64,000 nucleotides of DNA, taken from Atopobiaceae bacterium. Lineage in GTDB: Bacteria > Actinomycetota > Coriobacteriia > Coriobacteriales > Atopobiaceae. Positions 1 through 8,041 of the stretch are shown here, piece after piece. Location of the stretch: the NCBI GenBank assembly GCA_030525685.1, contig JAUNEG010000004.1:59368-123367 (forward strand), given 5' to 3'. Under the pieces are notes generated by a model. That model did no database searches and was not told the DNA's origin. It saw only the letters and a list, made by a program, of their open reading frames with translations. Every line of letters starts with the position of its first letter. The first letter of the stretch is position 1. A program made the translations under genes and the position numbers.

Positions 1-34
1 GCTCCGCAGGAGGGGCGCACGTCCCGCGGAGGCC

Positions 35-295
35 TCAGCGCTCGAGCTTGCGGATGACCTCGATTGCAGGGTCCACCGCGGCGGCAAAGGCGTCGAAGTC
101 GGCGTAGGTGCCGACGATACTGCCGTAGTGGGTGGGCGCCACGACGCGCGGCCGCAGCGCGTTCACGAAGTCCGCGTCGTGCGCGGCCTCGGCGTCGGTC
201 AGCGCAAAGGGGTCGAAGTAGGCGACCGTTCCCGCCGCCCCCTCGATCCGGATGGCGCTCTGGGTGAACACGCGGACGTTCTCGAGGCTGCTCAT
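35..295 (-). pseudogene. MBL-fold hydrolase remnant with internal deletion
   Basis: The 86-codon frame has a good ribosome site (AGGAGGGAG) before its ATG. Its first 30 residues match the N-terminal strands of UlaG/UPF0173-type metallo-beta-lactamase-fold proteins (IRIEGAAGTVAYFDPF). Its last 40 match the C-terminal end of the same fold (RPRVVAPTHYGSIVG). Full-length relatives are about 200 residues and carry HxHxDH between these parts. Here HDAD runs straight into FVNALRP, so the metal-binding core is missing by a frame-preserving deletion. A catalytic role is unlikely. The family call is from memory of the fold and the deletion is inferred. Confidence 0.6.
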
Positions 296-353
296 GACGG
301 TCTCCCTCCTATAATCGGGTCATCTGGATTCTACCGTCGGACGGGAGGCCCGC

Positions 354-881
354 ATGCGCGAGAAGATCGACGTCACCGAGTACGCACCCACCATCCTGCG
401 AGAGCTGCCGAGCGGCGTGCTGCTCACCGCGAGCTCGGACGGCCGCGCCAACCCCATGACCATCGGTTGGGGCACGCTGGGCGTCGAGTGGGGCAAGCAG
501 CTCTTCGTGGCCTACGTCCGCAGCAGCCGCTTCACCTACGGACTTATCGAGAAGAGCGGCGAGTTCACGGTCAGCGTGCCCGTGCGCACGGGTGAGAAGG
601 ACTACGACCGGCGCGTCCGCGAGATCCTGGCGGTCTGTGGCTCCAAGAGCGGCCGCGACATGGACAAGGTTGCCGAGCTCGGCCTCACGCTCGTGGAGGG
701 CGAGGAGGTGGCCGCCCCCGCCATTCAGGAGCTTCCCCTCACGCTGGAGTGCCGCGTGCTCTACAAGGACGAGCAGGACGAGTCGCGCCTCCCGGAGGAC
801 CTGCGCGAGCGCTACTACTCCACCGACGCGCCGCACACCGCCTACTACGCGGAGATCGTCTCCGCCTATCTCCTGAGGTAA
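354..881 (+). CDS. Flavin reductase family protein (FMN-binding split barrel)
   Basis: A 175-residue cytoplasmic protein. Residues 12-60 (LPSGVLLTASSDGRANPMTIGW, then GKQLFVAYVRSSRFT) show the N-terminal pattern of the flavin reductase-like/FMN-binding split-barrel family. The segment EFTVSVP and the CGSKSGRDMDK stretch are also typical. Such proteins bind FMN and act as NAD(P)H:flavin reductases or unassigned flavoproteins; the substrate cannot be told. Length is normal for the family. It stands alone, diverging from the MBL remnant and facing the next gene across a shared terminator. Confidence 0.85.
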   Translation: MREKIDVTEYAPTILRELPSGVLLTASSDGRANPMTIGWGTLGVEWGKQLFVAYVRSSRFTYGLIEKSGEFTVSVPVRTGEKDYDRRVREILAVCGSKSGRDMDKVAELGLTLVEGEEVAAPAIQELPLTLECRVLYKDEQDESRLPEDLRERYYSTDAPHTAYYAEIVSAYLLR

Positions 882-887
882 CGAAAA

Positions 888-909
888 GGGGCCACCCGCG
901 GGCGGCCCC
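888..909. terminator. Bidirectional hairpin between convergent genes
   Basis: A GC-rich stem (GGGGCCACCC against GGGCGGCCCC, one mismatch) lies between the convergent flavin reductase gene and the small gene on the minus strand. An A-run on the left gives a short U-run for minus-strand transcripts. Confidence 0.6.
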
Positions 910-934
910 TCCTCTCAAGCTCTTGTCGGCTTTC

Positions 935-1231
935 CTACTTCTTGCCGAAGAGGCCGCCGAGGCTGTCGGCGATGCCGCCGAGCGGGCTGTTCTCGAGCAG
1001 GCCGTCGAGGTTGCCGGCGATGTCGCCGAGATCGAGGTTGCCCAGGTCGAGGCTGCCGTTGGCGATGCCGTCCTTCACGCCGTCGACGATCTGGGAGAGG
1101 TCGTCCTCGCCAAGCTCCATGCCGGTGATCTCCTCGATGACGCCCTTGGGGTTGGAGAGGAGGCCCTGGAGCTTCTCGGGGGCGTCCGCGAGGGCGGCGG
1201 AGACCTGAGCGATGATGGCCTGGATGTCCAT
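935..1231 (-). CDS. Small acidic protein of unknown function
   Basis: 98 codons with a clear ribosome site (AAAGGAA) in front of the ATG. The protein has no signal peptide or membrane segment. It begins with an amphipathic helix (MDIQAIIAQVSAALADAPEK) and continues with short Leu/Gly/Asp/Asn-rich repeats (GSLDLGNLDLGDIAGNLDGL), ending in GGLFGKK. It is strongly acidic in the middle and basic at the end. I do not recognise the family. It is a single gene convergent with the flavin reductase gene. Confidence 0.65.
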   Translation of the reverse strand: MDIQAIIAQVSAALADAPEKLQGLLSNPKGVIEEITGMELGEDDLSQIVDGVKDGIANGSLDLGNLDLGDIAGNLDGLLENSPLGGIADSLGGLFGKK

Positions 1232-1345
1232 GTGGTTCCTTTCGTCGTGCGCCTGCGGCGCGTGTGCCCCTCTAGGGTAGCGGGTTCGCGCGCTCCGGGA
1301 ACCGGGTTCAATCCATCGGAGAGGGCCCGGGCGCTCCAGGGCGCC

Positions 1346-2350
1346 TCACGCGAGCTCGGAGCGAATGGCGGCGAGAAGTTCGGCGCAGCGCAGCGAGGTG
1401 GCGAGCGGCATGACGGGGGACTCGGGCGCCCCCGCGAGCACCAGGTCGACGAAGTGCTCGAGCTCGGCGTAGAAGTCGTCCACGGGGTGGGGGACGTCGA
1501 GCTCGACGGGCTTCTCGCCGTCCCGTTCCAGGCGCGCGTGCTGGGGCCGGTGCATCTCGTCCACGACGATGCGCCCCTCCGTCCCCGTGAGGACGGCCTC
1601 GCGCGGGCTCCCCTGGTCGCAGGCGGTGAGCAGGCGCGCCGTCACGTCGCCGGCGCGCAGCTCCGCGTCGGTGAAGGTGTCCACGCCGCGCTCCCAGCGC
1701 GCGCGGGCGCCGAGGACCTCGATCGGTCCCGTCAGGTAGTCGTCGAGCCACGCGGCGCAGTAGATGCCGGAGTCGAGCAGGTTGCCGCCGCCCACGGGGT
1801 CGGACAGGTAGTCCGCGCCGCTGGCCACGCGGTCTCCCATGTCGCTGCAGAGCCCGGTCTCGACGCGCACGAGCCGCCCGATGGCGCCTTCGCGCACCAG
1901 CTCGCGCACGCGCCGGTAGAGGGGCTCGAAGCGCGTCTTGGTGGCCTCCATGAGCAAGCGTCCCGTCTCGCGGGCGACGCCGACGAGCGCCACCGTCTCC
2001 TCGACGCCCGAGCAGAGCGGCTTCTCGCAGAGGACGGCCTTGCCCGCGCGCAGCGCCGCAGCCGACCACGCGAGGTGCAGGGCGGGCGGCAGCGCGACGT
2101 AGACAACGTCGACGTCCGGGCGGGCGAGAAGGGCGGCGTGCCCGGCGCCCGCGACCCCGCCGAGCGCCTCGTCGGAGAGGACGCCGTCCTCCGGCACCCC
2201 GTGCTCCGCCGCGAACTCCGCCGCCCTTCCGGCGGACCGGCAGCTGATGGCGACGAGCTCCGAGCGCCGCTCGTGCGCGAGGCTGCGCGCGAAGCGGTGG
2301 GCTATCCTGCCCGCACCGACGATTCCCCAGCGCACGTGCTTCTCGGCCAT
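1346..2350 (-). CDS. Gfo/Idh/MocA family NAD(P)-dependent oxidoreductase
   Basis: 334 residues, the usual length for the family. The N-terminal Rossmann fold is shown by WGIVGAGRIAHRFARSL. The family motif EKP is present (VLCEKPLCSG), followed by GRLLMEATKTRFEP and IGRLVRVETGL from the C-terminal substrate domain. Members oxidise or reduce sugars, inositols or trans-dihydrodiols with NAD(P). The substrate here is not predictable and no sugar operon is adjacent. A ribosome site (GAAAGGA) precedes the ATG. The fragment immediately upstream is a broken SDR gene, so the two may once have formed one operon. Confidence 0.88.
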   Translation of the reverse strand: MAEKHVRWGIVGAGRIAHRFARSLAHERRSELVAISCRSAGRAAEFAAEHGVPEDGVLSDEALGGVAGAGHAALLARPDVDVVYVALPPALHLAWSAAALRAGKAVLCEKPLCSGVEETVALVGVARETGRLLMEATKTRFEPLYRRVRELVREGAIGRLVRVETGLCSDMGDRVASGADYLSDPVGGGNLLDSGIYCAAWLDDYLTGPIEVLGARARWERGVDTFTDAELRAGDVTARLLTACDQGSPREAVLTGTEGRIVVDEMHRPQHARLERDGEKPVELDVPHPVDDFYAELEHFVDLVLAGAPESPVMPLATSLRCAELLAAIRSELA

Positions 2351-2388
2351 GACGGGTCCTTTCGCGAGTGGGTGGAGGGGGCGGGACC

Positions 2389-2517
2389 TCAGCGCATGAG
2401 GGCGCGCTCGACGGCCCAGACCTCGTCGACCGGGCCGAACTTCCCTGCGCAGAGCAGGCGCACGAGCTCCGCGCCCAGGCCGGACGACGCTCCGGTGACG
2501 ATGGCGATGCTGGTCAT
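2389..2517 (-). pseudogene. Short-chain dehydrogenase N-terminal stub
   Basis: A 42-codon frame, too short for most gene finders, with a good GGGAGG ribosome site before the ATG. The translation begins MTSIAIVTGASSGLGAEL, the cofactor-binding TGxxxGxG motif of short-chain dehydrogenases. It continues to VDEVWAVERALMR and stops at TGA. SDR enzymes are about 250 residues and need a YxxxK motif that is absent, so this is a 3'-truncated gene. The Gfo/Idh gene starts about 40 bp downstream. Confidence 0.65.
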
Positions 2518-2626
2518 GTCAACCTCCCGCGCAAGATGTGCCGGCAACGCCGCGGGGCGGCGCGCATCGGTATACTGGACAGATTACAGGACACGTCGGC
2601 GCCGTGTGCGCCCGAAAGGAGCTCTC

Positions 2627-3004
2627 ATGTCCTCAGAGTGCAAGGTCGTCAAGGGTCTCAGCTGGCTCATCATGCTCATCGGCCTCGCCTCCGCGGTGAT
2701 GGGCGTCGTCATGCTCATGGGCGCGCGCGACGCGGGCGTTCAGACCGCCGCCGTCATCATGATCGTGGCTGCCGTCTTCGAGTTCGTCACCGGCGTGACG
2801 GGCGCCCGCGGCGCGAACAACCCCGCCCACCTCGGCGGCTTCATCGTCTTTGCCGCCATCGTCGCCCTCGTGAACGTCGCCGAGATCGTCCTGATCGTCA
2901 CCGGCGGCCAGGGCACGGTCTGGATCAACGCCATCTACGTCGCCGCCGCGCTCGTCGCCATCGTCTGCGCGTCGCGCGCCAAGAGGGCCGCGCTCGACCG
3001 TTAA
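2627..3004 (+). CDS. Four-helix integral membrane protein, unknown function
   Basis: 125 residues from an ATG preceded by GAAAGGAG. Four hydrophobic segments are visible at about residues 10-30, 38-62, 68-90 and 96-115. They are joined by short polar loops (GARDAGVQT, GARGANNPAHLGG, TGGQGTVWIN). The protein ends with a basic tail (SRAKRAALDR), predicted to be cytoplasmic. I do not recognise the family. The stop codon overlaps an ATG (TAATGA), so translational coupling to the following CHAD region is possible, but that ATG is in a different frame from the CHAD frame. Confidence 0.7.
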   Translation: MSSECKVVKGLSWLIMLIGLASAVMGVVMLMGARDAGVQTAAVIMIVAAVFEFVTGVTGARGANNPAHLGGFIVFAAIVALVNVAEIVLIVTGGQGTVWINAIYVAAALVAIVCASRAKRAALDR

Positions 3005-3128
3005 TGACGGCCGGGGACAGAAGCAAAAGGGCCGAGAAGGACGTCGCGTCGGAGGCCCCCCGCCGTCCGCGCTGGAGGGTTCGACCGGCCGCGCCGGCGC
3101 CTTCACCGCCAGCATCGACTTCACGAGC

Positions 3129-4082
3129 ATGGCAACGGGCGCCGAGACCATCTCCACCGAGGTCGCCTGGGACGAGGTCGACCGGCGGCTGGGTGCGCTT
3201 CTCGCCAATCCGGACGACGTCGAGACCGTCCACAAGCTGCGCATCTCCATTCGCACGCTGAGGAGCCTGCTGACGTTTGTCTCCCCGCTGCTCAAGCGTC
3301 GTCGCCACCGACTGCTCCAAGACGACCTGCGATCTGTGGTCGTCGAGACGTCGCGCCTGCGCGAGTACGACGTGCTGCTTCGGCAGCTGCGCGAGCGGGA
3401 CGTCCCCTGCGCTGAGCTGGACGAGAGGGTCGTTTGCCTGCGCGAGCTCGAGCGCAACCACGTGGTGGACGTGATGCGCGGGCGTCATGCGCGCCGGGCG
3501 CTCCGTCGCGTGCGCAGCGGCGTGGGGCGAGTCCCGTGGCGCGACCGCGTGCGCGAGGAGGGCGTCGCGCGGGCCGACGTCCCCGCGCTCTTCCGCGAGC
3601 TGGTGCGTGTCGTGGACGAGGGGTCTGCCACCGCGGACCGTGCGGATGCCGATGCCGTCCACACCCTGCGCAAGCAGGCCAAGCGCGCACGCTACGTCGC
3701 GGAGCGCCTTGGTTCCCTGCTGGGGGAGGGCGCCGGTGTCGAGGCCGCGCGCATGAAGGGCGTCCAGGATGAGCTCGGTGACATCTGCGACGCGCGCGTA
3801 AACGTCGCGATGGCACGCGAGTTCGAAGACCTCCGCGGCCTCGTCCTCGCGGCCGAAGACCGCGCCCATGAGCTTGATTCACTCCAGGCGCCCGAGCATA
3901 TCCTCCTCGCGGCTCGACTGCTCCATGAGGACGGTCACGCCCAGCTCCTCGAGCTTGGCGCGGACCTCGGGCACGTGGTCGATGTTGGTGTTCTCGATGG
4001 CGAGCGGGCAGCCCCTGGCGGCGATGAGCTCGTAGTCGGGGGTGCGGTAGAGGCCGCCGTAGGTGACGGTGCCGTCCTCTAG
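3129..4082 (+). CDS. CHAD domain protein, C-terminally truncated
   Basis: The CHAD (conserved histidine alpha-helical) domain is shown by two matching helices, VHKLRISIRTLRSLLTF near residue 37 and VHTLRKQAKRARYVAERLG near residue 175. Each has the conserved His-x-x-Arg/Lys surface thought to bind polyphosphate. Recognisable sequence ends near residue 245 (VNVAMAREFEDL, about position 3870). The open frame then runs about 70 codons as the antisense shadow of the next gene. The native C-terminus therefore appears lost and the product carries a foreign tail. The start at 3129 has no clear ribosome site and the frame is open upstream. Confidence 0.6.
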   Translation: MATGAETISTEVAWDEVDRRLGALLANPDDVETVHKLRISIRTLRSLLTFVSPLLKRRRHRLLQDDLRSVVVETSRLREYDVLLRQLRERDVPCAELDERVVCLRELERNHVVDVMRGRHARRALRRVRSGVGRVPWRDRVREEGVARADVPALFRELVRVVDEGSATADRADADAVHTLRKQAKRARYVAERLGSLLGEGAGVEAARMKGVQDELGDICDARVNVAMAREFEDLRGLVLAAEDRAHELDSLQAPEHILLAARLLHEDGHAQLLELGADLGHVVDVGVLDGERAAPGGDELVVGGAVEAAVGDGAVL

Positions 4083-4406
4083 GCGCTCGGTGAACGCCTC
4101 GACGGGGGAGTCCTCCGCACGCACGGACGAGACGGAGACCGCGTCGAGCGCGCCGATGGCGTCCACGAGGCAGATCGTGCCGGTGGAGACCAGGTAGACG
4201 TTGGCGAGCGGCTGTTGGATCACTGCCACGTCGGCGGGTAGGTCTGCCGGGACGTCAGCGCCCTCGGGAACGACGAGCAGGCGGTCGCCGCTGGCGAGGC
4301 TCGCGAGCCGGAAGCCGCCCTCGTATTCGTCGAGCGTGAACTGCGTGGCGTGCTCCAGGGGGACCGGCGTCGCCCCGCCGAGCGCGTCGAGCCCCGAGCC
4401 GACCAT
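3879..4406 (-). pseudogene. ABC transporter substrate-binding protein fragment
   Basis: 175 codons resembling the N-terminal half of iron/corrinoid-type binding proteins (TroA/BtuF-like). Visible pieces are QFTLDEYEGGFRLASLASGDR, VIQQPLANVYLVST, VSSVRAEDS, YRTPDYELIAARGCPLAIENT and VTVLMEQSSREEDMLGRLE. Relatives continue with WIKLYG and about 200 more residues; here a stop follows GRLE directly. No signal peptide or lipobox is present, so the 5' end may also be damaged. The 3' end meets the truncated CHAD gene on the other strand, so one deletion could explain both losses. Confidence 0.6.
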
Positions 4407-4510
4407 GCACACCCGTCGGATTTGGGCGTGAGGGGGCGCAAAACAGATGGGAATGTATGGTCGGACAAAGCCGGGCGAGCGCCCGCCGATGTCGTATCGC
4501 CTCACGACAT

Positions 4511-4545
4511 GGCCCGCGGCGCCTGGGGGAGGGGCGCCGCGGGCC
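4511..4545. terminator. Strong hairpin downstream of the usp gene
   Basis: A perfect 13-bp stem (GGCCCGCGGCGCC against GGCGCCGCGGGCC) with a 9-nt loop, 22 nt past the stop of the universal stress protein gene. Confidence 0.7.
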
Positions 4546-4567
4546 GATGGACCCTCTGTCGCAGGGG

Positions 4568-5044
4568 CTACTTGACCGTGAGCACCGGCACGTCGACGGA
4601 GCGCAGCACGCCGAAGCTGACGCTGCCGATCATGCCGCGCAGGGCGCCGAGGCCGCGCCGCCCCATGACCACGAGGTCGATGTCGTGGCTGGTCACGTAG
4701 TCCGCGATGCCCTCCGTCGGCGACGAGGCGATCGCGGCGTCCGCCACGATCTGGCACTGGGCGTCGTCGCGCGACTGCTCGATCACCTCGCGCGCGTCGT
4801 TGCGGGCGTTCTCTGCCACGGACTCCATGATGCGCTCGTAGGTCTCGGGGTCGCCGATCGCGCAGGGCGTGTCGAATGCCGCACTGGACATGAGCGTGGG
4901 GTCGGGCAGGGTCGAGGAGGGTATGACGGTCACCACGCTGACCCGCGCCTCGGGATAGGGCCCGGCCAGGCCAAGCGCGATGTGCAGGGCGCTCCGCGCG
5001 TGCTCGGACTCGTCGTAGGGAACCAGGATGTTTCTGAAGTACAT
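4568..5044 (-). CDS. Universal stress protein (UspA family)
   Basis: 158 residues with the N-terminal strand NILVPYDESEHARSAL. The C-terminal ATP-binding signature is GRRGLGALRGMIGS, fitting G-x2-G-x9-G(S/T), followed by VPVLTVK. This places it in the ATP-binding UspA subfamily. The central insert (TLPDPTLMSSAAFD) is a little longer than in minimal members. A GAGGGAGG ribosome site fixes the ATG. Cytoplasmic and single-gene, with a strong terminator downstream. The specific role is unknown. Confidence 0.9.
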   Translation of the reverse strand: MYFRNILVPYDESEHARSALHIALGLAGPYPEARVSVVTVIPSSTLPDPTLMSSAAFDTPCAIGDPETYERIMESVAENARNDAREVIEQSRDDAQCQIVADAAIASSPTEGIADYVTSHDIDLVVMGRRGLGALRGMIGSVSFGVLRSVDVPVLTVK

Positions 5045-5184
5045 GGTTGCCTCCCTCGTCTCGAAGCTGTCGTCTACCTGCGTTATACCCCTCGTTCGGC
5101 GAGAAGGGCGTGCGCTCGGCGAGCGTTGGCGAAAACTTGCCTAAAGGGGGTCCGCGCGCGTAGCGGACCAGTTTTGGGGTCGTC

Positions 5185-5763
5185 ATGCGCGTCACGGTGC
5201 TCATGGAGAACAGCACGCCGTCGAGCCGCCTTGCGGCGCGGCACGGGCTCAGCCTGTGGCTGGAGCTCGAGGACGGCCGGCGCGTCCTCTTTGACATGGG
5301 GCCCGACGACGCGTTTCTCGCCAACGCGCGGGCGCTCGACATGGACGTGACGTCGGCGGACCTGGCGGTGCTCAGCCACGGGCACTACGACCACGGCGGC
5401 GGGCTCCGCGTTTCTCGCCGTGTGCGCGGCGGCAGGTCGCGACGTACCCGTCTACGTGCGGGAGCGCGCCGTACCCTGGTCTCCGGCTGCTCTCACGGCG
5501 GCATTCTCAACCTCATGGACGCGGCGGAGGAGCTCGCGGGCGCGCCGCTTGACGCGGTCGTCGCGGGCTTCCACCTCATGGACCCGAGCGGCGGCACCGT
5601 CGAGGACGCGGGGCTCACACGCAACCTGGCCCGGGAGATGGCGTCGCGCCGGGCGACCTACCACACGTTCCACTGCACCGGGACCGACGTCTTCTCGTTG
5701 CTGCGCGATGAGCTGGGAGATCGCGTGCGCTACCTGCACGTGGGGAGTCGTGCCGAGGCGTGA
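5185..5763 (+). pseudogene. MBL-fold hydrolase with frameshift and internal deletion
   Basis: The N-terminus (MRVTVLMENSTPS), LSHGHYDHGGG near residue 73 and SGCSHGGILN near residue 105 belong to the Tm0207-like MBL family, related to dihydropterin/RFA-P synthase-like proteins, normally about 270 residues. After GGG this frame turns Arg-rich, while the neighbouring frame reads FLAVCAAAGRDVPVYVRERAV, the expected continuation. The original frame returns at TLVSGCSH. This indicates one frameshift near 5410 and a deletion near 5470 that removed roughly 70 residues. The product is probably not functional. Confidence 0.6.
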
Positions 5764-5808
5764 CGCGCCGACGGGGTACAATTGCCCCAGTCGTCCCGGG
5801 AGGTTCCC

Positions 5809-6012
5809 ATGCAGATCATCGGTGCGCTCGTCGCGCTGCTCATCGTCGCGTTTGTCGTCTCGCTCGTCATCTCGTTTTTGGTGAACATCGTCGCCGGCGC
5901 GCTCTCCATGCTGCCCGCGATCTTCGTGATCGTGGCCATCTGGTTCTTCGTGCGCGGCGGCAAGATCCGCGTCGAGTTCCCCGACCGTCGCGACCGTGAC
6001 CGCCTGAACTAG
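5809..6012 (+). CDS. Small membrane protein
   Basis: 67 residues starting at MQIIGALVAL. This ATG is chosen over one 27 nt upstream because GGGAGG lies just before it. Two hydrophobic segments (about residues 3-27 and 31-50) are followed by a basic/acidic tail (RVEFPDRRDRDRLN). I do not recognise a family. It ends 8 nt before the Nudix gene and is probably co-transcribed with it. Confidence 0.6.
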   Translation: MQIIGALVALLIVAFVVSLVISFLVNIVAGALSMLPAIFVIVAIWFFVRGGKIRVEFPDRRDRDRLN

Positions 6013-6020
6013 GGGACGCC

Positions 6021-6524
6021 ATGGCAACGCCCGAGTTCATCCTCCGTCTGCGCGAGAAGATCGGCCATGACCTGCTGTGGCTCATCGGCGTGACCGCCTA
6101 CGTGGAGGACGGCGAGGGGCGCGTCCTTCTCGGTCGGCGCTCGGACACGGGGGAGTGGGCGCTCGTCTACGGCATCAACGAGCCGGGCGAGGAGCCGGCG
6201 GACACCGTAATCCGCGAGGTCTCGGAGGAGACGGGCGTGGACGTGGTGCCCACGGACCTGGTGCGCGTCCGCGCCCAGCGTCACGAGACCGTCTACGCCA
6301 ACGGCGACCGGACGCAGTACCTGGACCTCATGTTCGTCTGCCGGCTCGCCGAGGGCGGGAGCGCCGAGCCGCGCGTCGCCGACGACGAGAGCCTCGAGGT
6401 GGGCTGGTTCGCGCCGGACGCACTGCCGGAGCCGCTCGCGGCGTCGACGACGGAGCGCCTCGCCGCGCTCGCCGCATGGCGCGAGGCGGGCGCGGGCAGG
6501 GCGCTCTTCTCGTTTGGGGAGTAG
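6021..6524 (+). CDS. Nudix hydrolase
   Basis: 167 residues. A perfect Nudix box, G-x5-E-x7-REUxEExGU, is seen as GINEPGEE then REVSEETGV around residues 52-74. The first strand LWLIGVTAYVEDGEGRVLLG and the C-terminal VGWFAPDALPEPL fit the fold. Members hydrolyse nucleoside diphosphates linked to another moiety. The substrate is unknown, although the pattern resembles MutT/ADP-ribose pyrophosphatase-like housecleaning members. It lies 8 nt after the small membrane protein gene. Confidence 0.9.
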   Translation: MATPEFILRLREKIGHDLLWLIGVTAYVEDGEGRVLLGRRSDTGEWALVYGINEPGEEPADTVIREVSEETGVDVVPTDLVRVRAQRHETVYANGDRTQYLDLMFVCRLAEGGSAEPRVADDESLEVGWFAPDALPEPLAASTTERLAALAAWREAGAGRALFSFGE

Positions 6525-6533
6525 CCGAGGGCG

Positions 6534-6932
6534 CTACCAGCGAATCGTGTAGGGTTCCTTGGTGAATGAGCAGAACGTGGCGGTCACGTTCTCCAGCGCG
6601 AAGACCTCGCAGTTGCCGTCGTCCGCGGCGTACATGGACTGCAGCTCGGGATACTCCGCGAGCACGGCCTCGCGTGCCTCCAGGCGGTCGTCGAGCACGG
6701 CGTCGGCCTCGACGCGCAGCCACGAGCCGTCGGCGCCCGTCGCGCAGATTGCCACGCGCGGGTGGGCGAGCATCTGGTAGGAGACCGCCTTGGCCTTGCC
6801 GGTCTGGATGTAGAGCTTGCCCTCGAACTTGGCGATGGTGCCGAAGGGGCGCACCTGCGGGTCGCCCTTCTCGTCCACGGTTGCTAGGAAGTACGTGGGG
6901 TTTTCCTTGAGGTAGGCGAGGATCTCGTCCAT
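6534..6932 (-). CDS. Pyridoxamine 5'-phosphate oxidase-related flavoprotein
   Basis: 132 residues. The N-terminal half (YFLATVDEKGDPQVRPFG, then GKLYIQTGKAKAVSYQML and HPRVAICAT) is the split-barrel FMN-binding pattern of the PNPOx-like family. The C-terminal part (YPELQSMYAADDGNCEVFALEN) is typical of short single-domain members that are probably not PLP-synthesising enzymes. The likely role is an FMN- or F420-dependent reductase of unknown substrate. An AAAGGAG ribosome site precedes the ATG. Convergent with the Nudix gene. Confidence 0.88.
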   Translation of the reverse strand: MDEILAYLKENPTYFLATVDEKGDPQVRPFGTIAKFEGKLYIQTGKAKAVSYQMLAHPRVAICATGADGSWLRVEADAVLDDRLEAREAVLAEYPELQSMYAADDGNCEVFALENVTATFCSFTKEPYTIRW

Positions 6933-7064
6933 GGGTGCTCCTTTCTCTGCGCGCGGAGGCGGTCGTTGAGGTTACTTTACCCCGCCTGGCGAGGCTCGTC
7001 GTGGCATGTGGCGGAATTCGCCGAGTGACGCGGCGTCGTCCTGCGCGCGCCGACTCTGTGCTCT

Positions 7065-7290
7065 GCAAAACTCTTACTCGTGATGAAAGACGGCGCTTCT
7101 GTATGCAAAACTGCCGCTCGTGATGAAGGAAAATCGGACTAGGGAGGCAATTGATTTAAACTATTATATACTCAACTGGGGATTTCTCACAGGGCTCAGC
7201 GAAGGACGCTCGAAATGGGCGCAAAGCTTCATCACGAGCGAGAGTTTTGCAGTCACTCGGCAGATCTTTCATCACGAGCGAGAGTTTTGC
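7065..7290. repeat. Inverted array A (2+2 copies, 40-bp spacing)
   Basis: Two direct copies of a 23-nt unit (GCAAAACT, variable centre, CTCGTGATGAA) at 7065-7087 and 7105-7127 are followed by two inverted copies at 7228-7250 and 7268-7290. Both pairs are spaced exactly 40 bp. The about 100-bp centre is AT-rich for this genome (TTGATTTAAACTATTATATA). The last inverted copy ends 5 nt from the stop of the TetR gene. Apart from this array nothing recognisable is seen between 6933 and 7295. Confidence 0.8.
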
Positions 7291-7295
7291 AGTGT

Positions 7296-7937
7296 CTAGC
7301 GCGTGCGGTATTCGAGGCACATGGCGATGAAGTCGCGCATCTCCGCGCGGAAGTCGGTCTCGGGGCGCTCGATCTCCAGGCGCCTCAGCGCCTCGGCGAT
7401 GAGCGGGTTGCCCCAGCAGGAGCTGACGAGGCCCGTGGCGTGGTAGTAGATTGCCAGCAGAAGCGGCTCCACGCGCTCGGGCTCGATGCCCAGGACCTGC
7501 GGCAGCCGCTCGCGCGCCTCGTCGACGTGCGCGTAGTAGCCGCGCTTGAAGTCCATGAGGCGCTCGACGGTCACGTTGGTCTCCACGATGGTGGTGAGCA
7601 GGTCGCCCAGGCGGAAGTACTCCTGGTGGGCGGCGGCGACGTCTGCCCAGGCGTCAGCGGCCTCGGCGGGCGAGAGTTCGCGCCCCTCGGGCAGGGCGGC
7701 GAGAAGAGCCTCGAAGTAGGCGTCGCACTCGTCGGCCGTGAGCAGGAGGAAAATCTCCTCCTTGGTGGTCACGTACTTGTAGAGGTTGGCACGCGACCAG
7801 CCGAGCTCCTCGGCGATCGTGGTGAGCGTGATCTCGTGATAGGGGCGCTCCGCGAACTGGCGGCGGACGGCGCCCTTGATCTCGTCGAGACGCTGCCCCT
7901 TCTGCTCGGGGCTTCTCGCCCTGATGAACTCGGCCAT
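7296..7937 (-). CDS. TetR family transcriptional regulator
   Basis: 213 residues. The N-terminal helix-turn-helix is seen at about residues 15-62 (IKGAVRRQFAERPYHEITLT, then IAEELGWSRANLYKYVTTKEE). The rest is the usual all-helical ligand domain. A GGAGGAG ribosome site precedes the ATG. The gene is divergent from the alcohol dehydrogenase/aldo-keto reductase remnants, and a palindrome in the intergenic region is a candidate operator. The genes it probably controlled are now broken. Confidence 0.9.
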   Translation of the reverse strand: MAEFIRARSPEQKGQRLDEIKGAVRRQFAERPYHEITLTTIAEELGWSRANLYKYVTTKEEIFLLLTADECDAYFEALLAALPEGRELSPAEAADAWADVAAAHQEYFRLGDLLTTIVETNVTVERLMDFKRGYYAHVDEARERLPQVLGIEPERVEPLLLAIYYHATGLVSSCWGNPLIAEALRRLEIERPETDFRAEMRDFIAMCLEYRTR

Positions 7938-7986
7938 GACTCCTCCGTACGGTTGCTGCGCAAAGTATACCGCAGCGAAACCAGAA

Positions 7987-8009
7987 ATAAGCGAAATAAC
8001 GTCACTTAT
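7987..8009. promoter_or_regulatory. Candidate TetR operator
   Basis: A 23-bp palindrome in the divergent intergenic region: arms ATAAGCGA and TCACTTAT (7 of 8 pairs) around a 7-bp centre. A TATGAT -10-like box overlaps its right end, facing the dehydrogenase remnant. Position and symmetry suit a TetR-type operator. Binding is inferred. Confidence 0.5.
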
Positions 8010-8041
8010 GATGAGGCCAACCTACGAGGAAGGGAGCATGC

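Noticed and set aside
749..3004. A 751-codon open frame on the plus strand
   Set aside because: Most of it is the antisense shadow of the small acidic gene and the Gfo/Idh gene, with Arg/Gly/Val-rich low-complexity sequence. Only the last 125 codons (2627-3004) form a real membrane protein.
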